From Synergistetes bacterium HGW-Synergistetes-1 (GTDB lineage: Bacteria; Synergistota; Synergistia; Synergistales; Synergistaceae), in the NCBI GenBank assembly GCA_002839185.1, contig PGXO01000001.1, positions 248,001 through 312,000 of the forward strand: DNA of 64,000 nucleotides. Direction: 5' to 3'. The position numbers and the translations under genes were made by a program. The first letter of the stretch is position 1. Each line of letters begins with the position of its first letter. Below the pieces are notes generated by a model, which was not told where the DNA came from, did no database searches, and saw only the letters and a program-made list of their open reading frames with translations. This document shows, piece by piece, positions 26,726 through 35,137 of this stretch.

Positions 26726-27811
26726 ATGTCCCTAATATTCCAGGATCTTCCTGAGAAAATTATCAGCCTTTCAAAAAAAATATATGAGAGGCATTTTGAA
26801 GCAGATCCGAAGCTTGCAGACGAGTACGACAACAGGCAGAAGAGAATGATGTACAACGACATCCTCTACAATCTGGGATACCTTGATGCCGCGGTAAGAC
26901 TAGGGGATGAAAAGATATTCACTGAGTACTCGGTCTGGCTTTACAGGCTACTCTGCCATCTGATGAAAGGCCTCAGCAGGGAGAGGATCCGTGATCAGAT
27001 GACCGGACACTTCTCCGTTATGAAGTCGGCTGTGCTGGAAGACCCTTTTTTTTATGAAAGGGAAAAGGCCGCAGGGTTCATCGACCTTGCTATAGAGGCC
27101 ACTGTCAGGGACTGCGATGAGTATTCGGAGTCCGAAGACTTTAGCATGACTGAACACTTCGAGATAAAAAAGAAATACTTGGAAACACTGCTGGACAACG
27201 ACACAAAGAAAGCGATGGACTATATCAGCGATACTCTGAAATCGGGCGCAAAGCTTGAAGAAATATACAAGATACTTGAAAGCGCAATGCACGACGTAGG
27301 CGAACTATGGCACAAAAACAAGATATCCGTGGACAAGGAACACTATATAACCTCAGCAACACAGACAGCCATGTCGCAATTCTATCCTTTAATATATTCG
27401 AAAACAGAAAAGAACGGATATCTTCTTCTCTCTTCTGCTGTGGGGAGCGAACTCCACGAGATGGGCGTAAGGATGATATCCGACCTCTTCGAATACCACG
27501 GCTGGGACACGATATATCTTGGCGCTGCTGTTCCCATGGGGAATATACTTAACTCAATAGAAGAAAACAGGCCAGACCTGATCGCACTCTCTGTGACCAT
27601 GCCTCCCCATCTTGTGCTCTGCAAAGAAATAGTCGATTCCATCAGGGAGCTCTACCCGAAGGTTATGATCGCAGTCGGCGGGATGGCTTTCAAATCTACC
27701 GAAAAAATATGGGAAAAGTGGAATGTAGACGTATATGCAGAGGATGCCCAACAGCTTCTTGAGTGGGCTCAAAGGGCAATTGCGGAAAAGGCAGCAGGAA
27801 AAAGGATTTGA
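26726..27811 (+). CDS. Cobalamin-binding sensor protein (B12-binding-2 cap + B12-binding domain)
   Basis: 361 aa from the chosen ATG (GGTG six bases upstream; an ATG at 26714 and a longer open frame upstream are alternatives). N-terminal helical part of unknown type, then a cap domain with the LWHKNKISVDKEHY motif (about 193-206; the Trp-x9-Glu-His motif of CarH/MetH caps), then a Rossmann B12-binding domain with ELHEMG (about 241; the His that ligates cobalt in the D/ExHxxG motif), and later SVTMPPH and AVGGMAF. No DNA-binding domain. It overlaps the next gene by TTGA, so the two are co-translated: a B12 (perhaps light) sensor for a diguanylate cyclase. Confidence 0.88.
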   Translation: MSLIFQDLPEKIISLSKKIYERHFEADPKLADEYDNRQKRMMYNDILYNLGYLDAAVRLGDEKIFTEYSVWLYRLLCHLMKGLSRERIRDQMTGHFSVMKSAVLEDPFFYEREKAAGFIDLAIEATVRDCDEYSESEDFSMTEHFEIKKKYLETLLDNDTKKAMDYISDTLKSGAKLEEIYKILESAMHDVGELWHKNKISVDKEHYITSATQTAMSQFYPLIYSKTEKNGYLLLSSAVGSELHEMGVRMISDLFEYHGWDTIYLGAAVPMGNILNSIEENRPDLIALSVTMPPHLVLCKEIVDSIRELYPKVMIAVGGMAFKSTEKIWEKWNVDVYAEDAQQLLEWAQRAIAEKAAGKRI

Positions 27812-28854
27812 TCAGCTTACTGGTATATACAGATACTGACGGGATCATCAATGAGATCAGGCTGAGCGAACCTCCCTATCTCATTTCAAGGCTCAATGTG
27901 CCTCTATCAGGAATATTCAATGATGCTGAAAAGGAGAGGTTCAATGACATTCTTACAGGGATCCGTGGGACGAATATAGAAGACCTCCCGATCTTCACAC
28001 TGAAAGACAAGGGATTGCCCATCAGGCTCCACATATCGGCCGTCGGCAAGAGAAAGATAGTATTCGGGATCGATGATGATTCGTTCCTGCAGATCAGCGA
28101 AAATACAACAATGAAAAGACTTCTCCGCGACCTTGTCTCTGCCTTCAACATCAGCTCAGGGGAGATACAGATGCTCGACAAGGACATGGTCCAGATGAAC
28201 TTCGAGCAGATCCAGATGCTAAACAACAGGCTTGTAAACACGGAGAGGGTCCTGCAAAGGGAACGGGCAAAGCTCCAGGTACTTAACAAGGAGCTAAACA
28301 ACAGGCTGGTCAAGGATGCACTTACGGGTCTTGTAAGCCGTTACCAGTACCGTGCCGAGATCGAGCATACGATAGCATCGGCCCCAAATGAGAGGGGCAT
28401 CTTCGTCTTCATCGACATCGACGATTTCAAAAAAGTCAACGACACACACGGACATCAGATAGGTGATATGTACCTGATCGAATTTGCAAACAGGCTTCAG
28501 GCGATACCCATAGAGGGCTCTGTCAAAATGAGGATATCTGGTGACGAATTCGGCTTCTTCGCTCACCGGATAACAGGGGACGTAAAAGATGAGATGGCAC
28601 ATATGTGGGAACTCATCAGAAGCCACATACTTTTTGGGCCTATCAAGACAGAAGGCGGCGACATACCTCTGTCAGTAAGCGCCGGCATGGCATGCTACGG
28701 CGAAGACACTACTGACATTTACGATCTCATAGAATATGCCGACTTCGCTATGTACATTGCTAAAAGGTCGGGCAAAAACCAATATGCTGTTTTCGATCTG
28801 GAAGACTACGAAAAAACAAAAGAAGAAAAAAATCAGGCTCTGGGTCGGATCTGA
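27808..28854 (+). CDS. Diguanylate cyclase (GGDEF domain)
   Basis: 348 aa. TTG start overlapping the stop of the B12-sensor gene, with AGGAAAAAGGA upstream. The N-terminal ~110 residues look like a PAS-type fold, then a coiled coil (NNRLVNTERVLQRERAKLQ, about 130-175), then a GGDEF domain beginning DALTGLVSRYQYRAE, with the active-site loop as RISGDEFGFF (SGDEF, about 243), a variant still found in active cyclases. It makes c-di-GMP from GTP. Soluble: no membrane helix. Partner of the upstream sensor and opposed by the EAL protein encoded convergently. Confidence 0.9.
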   Translation: MISLLVYTDTDGIINEIRLSEPPYLISRLNVPLSGIFNDAEKERFNDILTGIRGTNIEDLPIFTLKDKGLPIRLHISAVGKRKIVFGIDDDSFLQISENTTMKRLLRDLVSAFNISSGEIQMLDKDMVQMNFEQIQMLNNRLVNTERVLQRERAKLQVLNKELNNRLVKDALTGLVSRYQYRAEIEHTIASAPNERGIFVFIDIDDFKKVNDTHGHQIGDMYLIEFANRLQAIPIEGSVKMRISGDEFGFFAHRITGDVKDEMAHMWELIRSHILFGPIKTEGGDIPLSVSAGMACYGEDTTDIYDLIEYADFAMYIAKRSGKNQYAVFDLEDYEKTKEEKNQALGRI

Positions 28855-28862
28855 TCTACTCT

Positions 28863-28943
28863 GGGGATTTGCAGTGTCAACGCTGCGGGGAATTCGCGAC
28901 ATTTATCGCTGGAGAATTGCCTGACTTAGTCAGGCGGTGAATG
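28863..28943. repeat. Array of three hairpins with constant linkers (array B)
   Basis: Linker GGGGATTT, hairpin GCAGTG/CGCTGC, linker GGGGAATT, hairpin GCGA/TCGC (28896-28909), linker GGAGAATT, hairpin GCCTGAC/GTCAGGC (28919-28935), linker GGTGAATG. Same architecture as array A with different stems. Starts 9 bases after the cyclase stop codon. Confidence 0.7.
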
Positions 28944-28958
28944 AAGCCCTTATGAACT

Positions 28959-29076
28959 GTCGTCCCCGAATGCTTATATCAGTGACGACAGTGTCTCTAG
29001 ATTCTGGCTATGACTATATTTGTAGGTCTTAAATTCCAAGTCGATGGATTCCGGTTAAATAGCGTATCGGAACGAC
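28959..29076. repeat. ~118-bp palindromic element, copy 2
   Basis: Begins GTCGTCCCCGAATGCTTA and ends TATCGGAACGAC; the internal GATTC/CTGG and GGATTCCGG parts match the other copies, though the first inner hairpin has drifted. Lies between the cyclase and EAL genes, which converge here. Confidence 0.6.
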
Positions 29077-29109
29077 AAAGAGGTGGCAGATCATCAATGA
29101 ATTTTGGTC

Positions 29110-31392
29110 CTATTCACCGCCGGATGGGGCTTCCGGCAAATTCTCCTTGGGTTGAAAAGCCATAGCATGTTCGGGGGCGAGAGGTCTGCTGAAGAAGTAG
29201 CCCTGGATGGTATCACAATCAGCACCCACAAGATAATCCCTCTGGGCCTCGACCTCCACCCCTTCAGCTATAACTTTGAGTCCAAGTTTATGTGCCATTG
29301 ATATGATGTCGGGTATTATGAGTTCTTCTCTTTTATCGACAAGGATTTTGTCGATAAACTGTTTGTCGATCTTGACTATATCGACATTAAGATCGCGAAG
29401 TCTGGAAAGGGATGAGTATCCTGTCCCGAAATCGTCCACAGAAATATTTATCCCCATGCTCTTAAGCATACCCAGTTTTTCGTTCGCCATTATAAAGTCA
29501 TCCATGAAAAGAGATTCTGTAATCTCGAACTCAAGGTCGCTTTTTTCGATGCCACAGACCTCTATCAGGACTTTCATGTCCTCGACAAAATCTGATCGCA
29601 TCAGGTCTGCTCCAGAGATGTTGACAGCAACACGAACTCCACGGCAGGATCTCTCCTTCATCATCTTTACAAATAATGAGGTTTTTTTCACGATCAGCTT
29701 TGTCAAAGGTGTTATCAGTCTTTTTCTCTCCGCTACTTCTATAAATTCAACCGGGGATACGTTTCCCAGCGTATCTGACTTCATTCTTGCAAGCGTTTCA
29801 AAACCCGTTACTTTTCCTGTGCCCGCTTCGACCTGCGGCTGGAAGAGAACATAGATACTCCCCTCTTTGCCATCATTTTCATCGTTAATTGCACGGATGA
29901 TCTCTTTTTCGATAAGGCTTTCTCTTTCGATAACTGCTTCCATCTCCGCGTTGAAATACTGGTAACTTACGCTTCCGTCTTCTTTCGCCCGGCTGATCGC
30001 AATAAGGGCTTTTTTGAGTATCCGTGACGGATCTTCCTCTTCTTCAGAAATTTTGGCTATGCCAATTTCTACCGGCATATAAATGTTCTGATCAGAAAAG
30101 GTATTTTTTTTAAAAAGATCCTTAACCCTCTCAAGTGAACGGTCCAAAGAATCATTAGTAATGAGATCTTCAGAGTATATGACCAGGCGGTCGCTTGCTA
30201 TCCTGAATGTTATCCCGTCATCGTCAAAATTCTCTTTAACCTTTTCTGCTATTTCTGTGAAAACTTTGTCAGCGTATTCATAGCCGTAGAGAAGGGCCAT
30301 ATTTGCAAGATGGCTGAAGTTGAGCATAAAAATTGCTCCTCTCCACTTTTTCTGTCTCAAAAGATTATCGAGGAAATACTTGAGTGATTCCTGGTTGGGA
30401 AGCCCGGTGTTGGTGTCATAGTAAGCAAGCCTGAGATAATTCCGACCGTTTCTGTATATCATCAGCATTATCCCGCCGGTAGCAATAAAGACGGTTACCA
30501 ACAGCCAAATACTATTTTTCAGTTCTTCTGCCGCAAAATAAGCTGCTTCTTTTTGCTGTGAGCTTACAAAAAGAGCGCCAACAACTGCGCCTTTATCAAT
30601 AAGGGGAATAAAAGAGTTGTACAGTACTTCCTTCCCAGATCTGTCAACATAGCTTATCTCTTTTCCTTCGCTGATAGAAAGAGCCGCCTCGGGAATGTCA
30701 ATTTTTGTGCCTTTCGATTCATGTTTTGAGCTCTCCACAATTATTTGATCCCTGTTGATCAAACTAACCTGGTCGATGTTTGGATCTTCGTTGAGTTCAT
30801 CCAGCAATTTGCTTATTTCAAATCTGCCTAAGAATTTTTTGACATCTCCCGCGGAGATACCTATCTGGACGAATTCTCCTGACGGAAGTCTGTAATATGC
30901 ATATTTGTAGTATTCTCCTGAAACCGTGTCTGCCCTTATCTCATCCATTGCTTCCTTTTTACCGCTCTTTATGAAATTATGTACAGGATGTCCTTCCTCG
31001 GCTTTCCAGCCAACATATCTGTCAATATTAGAGTACGTGATCACTCCATCTCTGTTATGGACAGATATTTGATCAACGTTCAGGGATGCTGCAAGAGCTT
31101 TTACCCCAGCCTGTGAAAACCGCCCATGATACAACATTACAGTTTTACTTGCTGCTATGAGTTTTTCTTCAAGAAGTTCATTTATGATCCTGCTTGCTGC
31201 CACTGATTTTTTCAGGCTGTAGGAATAATTTCGCGCAGCATCAATGGCATCCTCTTTGAAGCGATCATAGTTTTCATTTATCTTGCGTTCTACGGAAGAA
31301 TACATCCCGATCGAAAAAAGAACAGAAATTACTAAAAATGGAATTATAAAAAACCATATGTTGATCTGTTTCAGAAGTTTTTTATCATTCAT
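29110..31392 (-). CDS. Membrane sensor with degenerate GGDEF and intact EAL domain (c-di-GMP phosphodiesterase)
   Basis: 760 aa. TM helix near the N-terminus, a periplasmic Cache-like sensor (about 35-300), a second TM helix, then a GGDEF domain whose active loop reads ASDRL and cannot be catalytic, then an EAL domain with ETL in GFETLARM, DDFGTGYSSLSRL, KIDKQFI, VIAEGVE and QGYFFSRP. It should hydrolyse c-di-GMP, with the dead GGDEF possibly sensing GTP. Start is one of several ATG codons (31401, 31395, 31392); GGGAG lies six bases before 31395 and nine before 31392. Convergent with the B12 sensor/cyclase pair. Confidence 0.9.
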   Translation of the reverse strand: MNDKKLLKQINIWFFIIPFLVISVLFSIGMYSSVERKINENYDRFKEDAIDAARNYSYSLKKSVAASRIINELLEEKLIAASKTVMLYHGRFSQAGVKALAASLNVDQISVHNRDGVITYSNIDRYVGWKAEEGHPVHNFIKSGKKEAMDEIRADTVSGEYYKYAYYRLPSGEFVQIGISAGDVKKFLGRFEISKLLDELNEDPNIDQVSLINRDQIIVESSKHESKGTKIDIPEAALSISEGKEISYVDRSGKEVLYNSFIPLIDKGAVVGALFVSSQQKEAAYFAAEELKNSIWLLVTVFIATGGIMLMIYRNGRNYLRLAYYDTNTGLPNQESLKYFLDNLLRQKKWRGAIFMLNFSHLANMALLYGYEYADKVFTEIAEKVKENFDDDGITFRIASDRLVIYSEDLITNDSLDRSLERVKDLFKKNTFSDQNIYMPVEIGIAKISEEEEDPSRILKKALIAISRAKEDGSVSYQYFNAEMEAVIERESLIEKEIIRAINDENDGKEGSIYVLFQPQVEAGTGKVTGFETLARMKSDTLGNVSPVEFIEVAERKRLITPLTKLIVKKTSLFVKMMKERSCRGVRVAVNISGADLMRSDFVEDMKVLIEVCGIEKSDLEFEITESLFMDDFIMANEKLGMLKSMGINISVDDFGTGYSSLSRLRDLNVDIVKIDKQFIDKILVDKREELIIPDIISMAHKLGLKVIAEGVEVEAQRDYLVGADCDTIQGYFFSRPLAPEHAMAFQPKENLPEAPSGGE

Positions 31393-31421
31393 CATCAGCA
31401 TCTCCCATTTCGATAGTTAGG

Positions 31422-31454
31422 GGCGGTCAAGCGATCGTTTAACAATTGTCAAAT
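31422..31454. repeat. 11-bp-period repeat, left flank of element copy 3
   Basis: Read on the minus strand: CGATCATTTGA, CAATTGTTAAA, CGATCGCTTGA, then CCGCC. The outer part is an inverted copy of the sequence at 31630-31656, so element copy 3 sits between inverted flanks. Confidence 0.55.
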
Positions 31455-31475
31455 GATCGTGAGACCCAAAATCAC

Positions 31476-31593
31476 CGTCGTCCCCGAGTGCTTAAATCGG
31501 GGATCCAGTGACTTTAAATTAAGTCTGTTACTAGTTTTTAAGGATCCTAAACCAAAGCTGCTGGATTCCCAATTAAGGCATTCGGGAACGACG
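31476..31593. repeat. ~118-bp palindromic element, copy 3 (best preserved ends)
   Basis: Left end CGTCGTCCCCGAGTGC and right end GCATTCGGGAACGACG are inverted repeats with two mismatches over 16 bases. Inside: hairpin TCCCCGA/TCGGGGA, then GATCCAGTG...CTGGATTC. Confidence 0.7.
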
Positions 31594-31622
31594 GAATGGG
31601 GTCGATCCTCAGGTCCTCACAG

Positions 31623-31740
31623 CTGTTTGACAACGTTTGACGATCATTTGACCGCCCTGCAACTGCTTAGCAACCGCTCAGCAATTGCTTAGCAATGTCT
31701 TGAAAACAACCGTTTCACCATTGCTTCACTATTGTTTCAC
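31623..31740. repeat. Ten tandem degenerate 11-bp units in three blocks
   Basis: Block 1 (31623-31655): CTGTTTGACAA, CGTTTGACGAT, CATTTGACCGC. Block 2 (31660-31703): CAACTGCTTAG, CAACCGCTCAG, CAATTGCTTAG, CAATGTCTTGA. Block 3 (31707-31739): CAACCGTTTCA, CCATTGCTTCA, CTATTGTTTCA. A GCCGG/CCGGC hairpin follows. The step is exactly 11 bases in each block. The rest of 31402-31879 has no gene. Confidence 0.7.
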
Positions 31741-31802
31741 GCCGGCAATCTTCCGGCAGTCTCACAATTGTTCTATAAATACATTTTACTTCATAAAATA
31801 AT

Positions 31803-31839
31803 AAAAATGACCGCCATTCAAACAGAGGCAGTCATTTTT
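31803..31839 (-). terminator. Terminator after the first universal stress gene
   Basis: Hairpin AAAAATGAC-GCC / GGC-GTCATTTTT with T-rich ends on the minus strand, 40 bases past the stop of the gene at 31880. Confidence 0.65.
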
Positions 31840-31879
31840 GATATTTTTAATTTATTAATTTGATACTTTGCAGGACATC

Positions 31880-32755
31880 TCACCGTTTTGTCGGGATGAG
31901 AAGAACAGAAGAAAGGGCCTTTCTGGCAACATTTCCGCTTACGCTTCCAAGGAAAAATTCCTTGACGTATCCCCTGCCCTGGCTGCCCATAACAACAAGC
32001 TGTATGACCTGTTCTTCAACTGTTTTTATTATCTCTACAGCAGGGGAACCATATTTAACAAGGACATCGACTTCAATTTCTCCTCTTTCCTGAAGAAGTT
32101 TCTTCATCCCTTCAAGCCTTGCCGAATCTATCCTGTTGAATTCTTCAACTTTTTCATCAAGGTGCGGGCTTAGCTTCGCAGAATCCTGGACATGGAGGAG
32201 CGTGACTTTTTTAACCCTTCCTGGAGCCATTTCAAGTACCTTTGTAAAAGCTATGTCGGCATTGTTTGAAAAGTCCGTAGGGTATAGCAGATGTTTTGCG
32301 ACTTCACACCCATCAATACTAATTCCCTCAACGTCGTTCCTCCTCGGCCTCATTATAAGCAGCGGCTTCGATACAGCGTGCATAAGGTCATTAGCCAGAG
32401 TACTGAAATAGAGTTCACCGGAGGAGGTCCGCCTCCGTGCTCCCACCACTATCAGAGAATAATCTTCTGCAACTGCTATCTTGTTGATCTCCGTTGCGGG
32501 ATACCCTGCAAGCACCCTTGTTTCTACTTCAAAGCCCTCTTCGATAAGGTTTTGTTGGTTTTCTTTGAAGACCTCTTCGTATTTATGAAGAGGAAGGTTT
32601 GATTGTCCCCTTGTGTAGTCGATGACTTCGTCTACGGTCCTGTATTGGATCAGAAGACATTTTTGCGCATCGTAGGCTTTCAGCCTCCCTACACACCCCA
32701 TGAGCTCAAGCGAGTCGTCAGACAGGTCAGTAGCTACAATGAACTTTTTAAACAC
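31880..32755 (-). CDS. Universal stress protein with two Usp domains (1 of 3)
   Basis: 291 aa, two UspA domains in tandem. The C-terminal domain keeps the ATP-binding signature G-x2-G-x9-G-S (MGSQGRGYVKEFFLGSVS, about 252-269); the equivalent loop in the N-terminal domain (VGARRRTSSGELYFSTLA) is degenerate. GTG start with AGGGAG seven bases upstream. Closely related to the next gene upstream, and clearly a recent duplicate. Tandem Usp proteins bind ATP and are linked to survival under starvation or oxidative stress; the specific role is unknown. Confidence 0.9.
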   Translation of the reverse strand: MFKKFIVATDLSDDSLELMGCVGRLKAYDAQKCLLIQYRTVDEVIDYTRGQSNLPLHKYEEVFKENQQNLIEEGFEVETRVLAGYPATEINKIAVAEDYSLIVVGARRRTSSGELYFSTLANDLMHAVSKPLLIMRPRRNDVEGISIDGCEVAKHLLYPTDFSNNADIAFTKVLEMAPGRVKKVTLLHVQDSAKLSPHLDEKVEEFNRIDSARLEGMKKLLQERGEIEVDVLVKYGSPAVEIIKTVEEQVIQLVVMGSQGRGYVKEFFLGSVSGNVARKALSSVLLIPTKR

Positions 32756-32792
32756 AGCATTCTCCCTCCCTTTGTTAAATCAGCTGACCGGG

Positions 32793-33680
32793 TCAACGTC
32801 TGGTCGGTATCAGAAGCACTGAAGAAGGGCTGAGCCTGGCTATGTTCTGGCTTACGCTGCCAAGGAAAAACTCCTTCACGTAACCCCTGCCCTGGCTGCC
32901 CATCACAACAAGCTTAACATCCAGATCTTCGACAAGTCTAAGTATTTCAAGTGACGGTGATCCATATTTCACAACAGTTCCCACTTCGGCCTTGCCTTCC
33001 CGCTCAAGCATATCTTTCATACCTTTCAGCCTTGCCTCATCCAGCCTGTTGAACTCTTCGATCTTGCTCTCCAGATGAGGGCTGAGCCTCGATTTATCCT
33101 GTACGTGAAGGAGTGTGATCTTTTCTACGCTTCCGGCTGCCATCTCCTTTATATACCTGAACGCCATGTCAGCGTTATCGGAGAAATCTGTTGGATAGAG
33201 GATATGGCTGCTGATATCAAGCAAATTTCTTTCTGAGTCATCTTCCTCAGTAACTCCTGCAGGGTCTTCCGTCCTTATCTGCAGAACAGGGAACTGCGCC
33301 GAATGTGTCAGATCGTTTGCGATCCTTCCAAAAAATATCTCACTTGACGAGGAATATCTCCTTGACGCTATTACAGTCAGAGAGTAACCCTCTTCCTCAC
33401 ATATTCTGTTTATCTGCGCCGGAGAAAATCCGGGAAGGATCCTGGTCTCGACTTCAAATCCCTCTTTTTCAATCTCTCTCTTTTGTCTTGAAAGCGTCTT
33501 TTCATACTCGTAAAGAAGTTCGTTGGAGTATATACCGGAAAAATCGATTATTTCGTTCAGATCTCTGAACTGGACTAAAAGGCATTTCTTTGCTCCAAAA
33601 GGTTTCAGTCCGCCAATACATGACATGGAGATTGAAAAGTCTTTCGAGATATCTGTTGCAACAATAAATTTTTCAAACAT
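32793..33680 (-). CDS. Universal stress protein with two Usp domains (2 of 3)
   Basis: 295 aa. Same build as its neighbour: degenerate N-terminal ATP loop (IASRRYSSSSEIFFGRIA), intact C-terminal one (MGSQGRGYVKEFFLGSVS). The stretch HILYPTDFSDNADMAF is nearly identical in all three paralogues. AGGAGG before the ATG. 37 bases separate it from copy 1, so the two are probably one transcript. Confidence 0.9.
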   Translation of the reverse strand: MFEKFIVATDISKDFSISMSCIGGLKPFGAKKCLLVQFRDLNEIIDFSGIYSNELLYEYEKTLSRQKREIEKEGFEVETRILPGFSPAQINRICEEEGYSLTVIASRRYSSSSEIFFGRIANDLTHSAQFPVLQIRTEDPAGVTEEDDSERNLLDISSHILYPTDFSDNADMAFRYIKEMAAGSVEKITLLHVQDKSRLSPHLESKIEEFNRLDEARLKGMKDMLEREGKAEVGTVVKYGSPSLEILRLVEDLDVKLVVMGSQGRGYVKEFFLGSVSQNIARLSPSSVLLIPTRR

Positions 33681-33840
33681 CTGAATTCCTCCTTTCAGGA
33701 GTTGTTTGCCTGCCTAACCTTCTTTGTAATACATAAATGATGTCTCTTTACCCTGTTAGCGTAATTATACCTGTTTTAAACAAAATTGACTAATATATTA
33801 AATTGATTTAATGTCGTCATTATTACACAGGGATCAAAAA

Positions 33841-33883
33841 AACCGGCCCCTCTTATTCCTCATGGGAGGAGTGGGGAGCCGGT
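33841..33883 (-). terminator. Terminator after the 2-hydroxyacid dehydrogenase gene
   Basis: On the minus strand ACCGGCTCCCC...GGGGCCGGT followed by seven T. About 28 bases past the stop codon. Confidence 0.8.
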
Positions 33884-33910
33884 ATGAATGTTGATTTCTG
33901 TCAAATATTA

Positions 33911-34888
33911 TTACTTTTTGATATTTTTTACATACTCCGGGTTGAGCAGGCTGTCTGGAGCAAGCCCTTTAAGAATCTGTATTACGGAGTCCGATGTACC
34001 CTGGGTTTCCCTTGCAAGACATTCATTGGTCCATCCTGCCAGGTGAGGCGTACAGATAATGTTGTCCAGTGCAAAGAGGGGGTTGTCCCTTGATGTAGGT
34101 TCCACACTGTAAACATCTATCCCGGCTCCCGCGATCCGCTTTTCACGCAGAGCTTCCGCAAGGGCGGCCTCGTCGACCAATGCTCCTCTTGCAGTGTTTA
34201 CAAGGAATGCGCTTTCCTTCATCTTTTTGAGTTTTTCACCATCAATGAACCCGCGTGTATCATCACAAAGCTGGCAGTGGAGCGAAACAACATCGCTCTG
34301 CTCAAGAAGGGTATCCATATCGACAGCCCTTGCTCCTGCCTGTGCGATCCTCTCCGGGTCAGCATAGGGGTCAAAGCAGAGAAGGTCGACATTGAAGGGC
34401 TTAAGCATTTCTGCAAGGCTTGAGCCGGCAGCTCCGAGACCTATTATGCCCACGGTCTTTCCGGTGAGCTCTGACGCCTGAAGGGATTCGCTCTTCCATC
34501 CGCCGGTCTTCTGTATCTCCGCCGACTTCGGCATAAGCTTGAGGAGGGCCATCATCAGTGTAAGGGCATGTTCGGCAACACTGACCTTGTTGGCGCCGGG
34601 GGTGTAGGTAACTGCGACTCCATACTCTGTCGCCGCATCCACATCTATATTGTTCGGAACAGAGCCGCACTTTGCGATTATTTTCAGGTTTTTCGAGGAA
34701 GCAATGACGTTCCTGGTGAACTTGCCTCTGGCTGTACATACTACCGCATCAGCATCACCTATCAACTCGATAAGTTCCTTTTCATCCGTGTAGTTGCATT
34801 TAGGATCGCCAAACCTGACGTTCCCAACTTCACTCATGAGCATATGGAGTTCACGGACTTCACACTCAACAACAACGATATCAAACAT
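33911..34888 (-). CDS. D-isomer-specific 2-hydroxyacid dehydrogenase
   Basis: 325 aa from the ATG behind GGAGG (34888). NAD-binding motif GLGAAGSSLAEML (GxGxxG type, about 143-155), and catalytic Arg in NTARGALVDE (about 228), Glu in GIDVYSVEP (about 257) and His in CTPHLAGWTNE (about 279). Members include phosphoglycerate, glycerate, lactate and 2-hydroxyisocaproate dehydrogenases; the exact substrate is not clear. Sits alone between stress-protein genes with terminators on both sides. Confidence 0.9.
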   Translation of the reverse strand: MFDIVVVECEVRELHMLMSEVGNVRFGDPKCNYTDEKELIELIGDADAVVCTARGKFTRNVIASSKNLKIIAKCGSVPNNIDVDAATEYGVAVTYTPGANKVSVAEHALTLMMALLKLMPKSAEIQKTGGWKSESLQASELTGKTVGIIGLGAAGSSLAEMLKPFNVDLLCFDPYADPERIAQAGARAVDMDTLLEQSDVVSLHCQLCDDTRGFIDGEKLKKMKESAFLVNTARGALVDEAALAEALREKRIAGAGIDVYSVEPTSRDNPLFALDNIICTPHLAGWTNECLARETQGTSDSVIQILKGLAPDSLLNPEYVKNIKK

Positions 34889-35078
34889 ATAAAAACCTCC
34901 GGGATCATTCATCTACATTGATCTGAAAAAACTGCAGTAGAATTACACGGCGGTTTTTCAGACAATGCGGGTATATTATCCATCAAAAAGAGGTTCGATG
35001 CACATGCCCCCGGACAACTCTGCGGAATATTTATGCAATTGGACTTTGCAGTGAACATTTAAGGACAAATATAAAATA

Positions 35079-35111
35079 AGGGGAAGGCCCCTTTTCTTCA
35101 GGCTCTCCCCT
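35079..35111 (-). terminator. Terminator after the third universal stress gene
   Basis: On the minus strand AGGGGAGAGCC...GGCCTTCCCCT followed by TATTTTATATTT; 27 bases past the stop of the gene at 35138. Confidence 0.75.
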
Positions 35112-35137
35112 ACGGTCATTTTTCAATATTTTAAAAA

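Noticed and set aside
28855-28924. Readthrough of the diguanylate cyclase TGA stop as possible selenocysteine
   Set aside because: Downstream sequence is the hairpin array rather than family-like protein, and no SECIS-type loop at the right place is needed to explain it.
31453-31692. Open frame across element copy 3
   Set aside because: It follows the palindromic repeat, has repeat-derived composition and no ribosome site.
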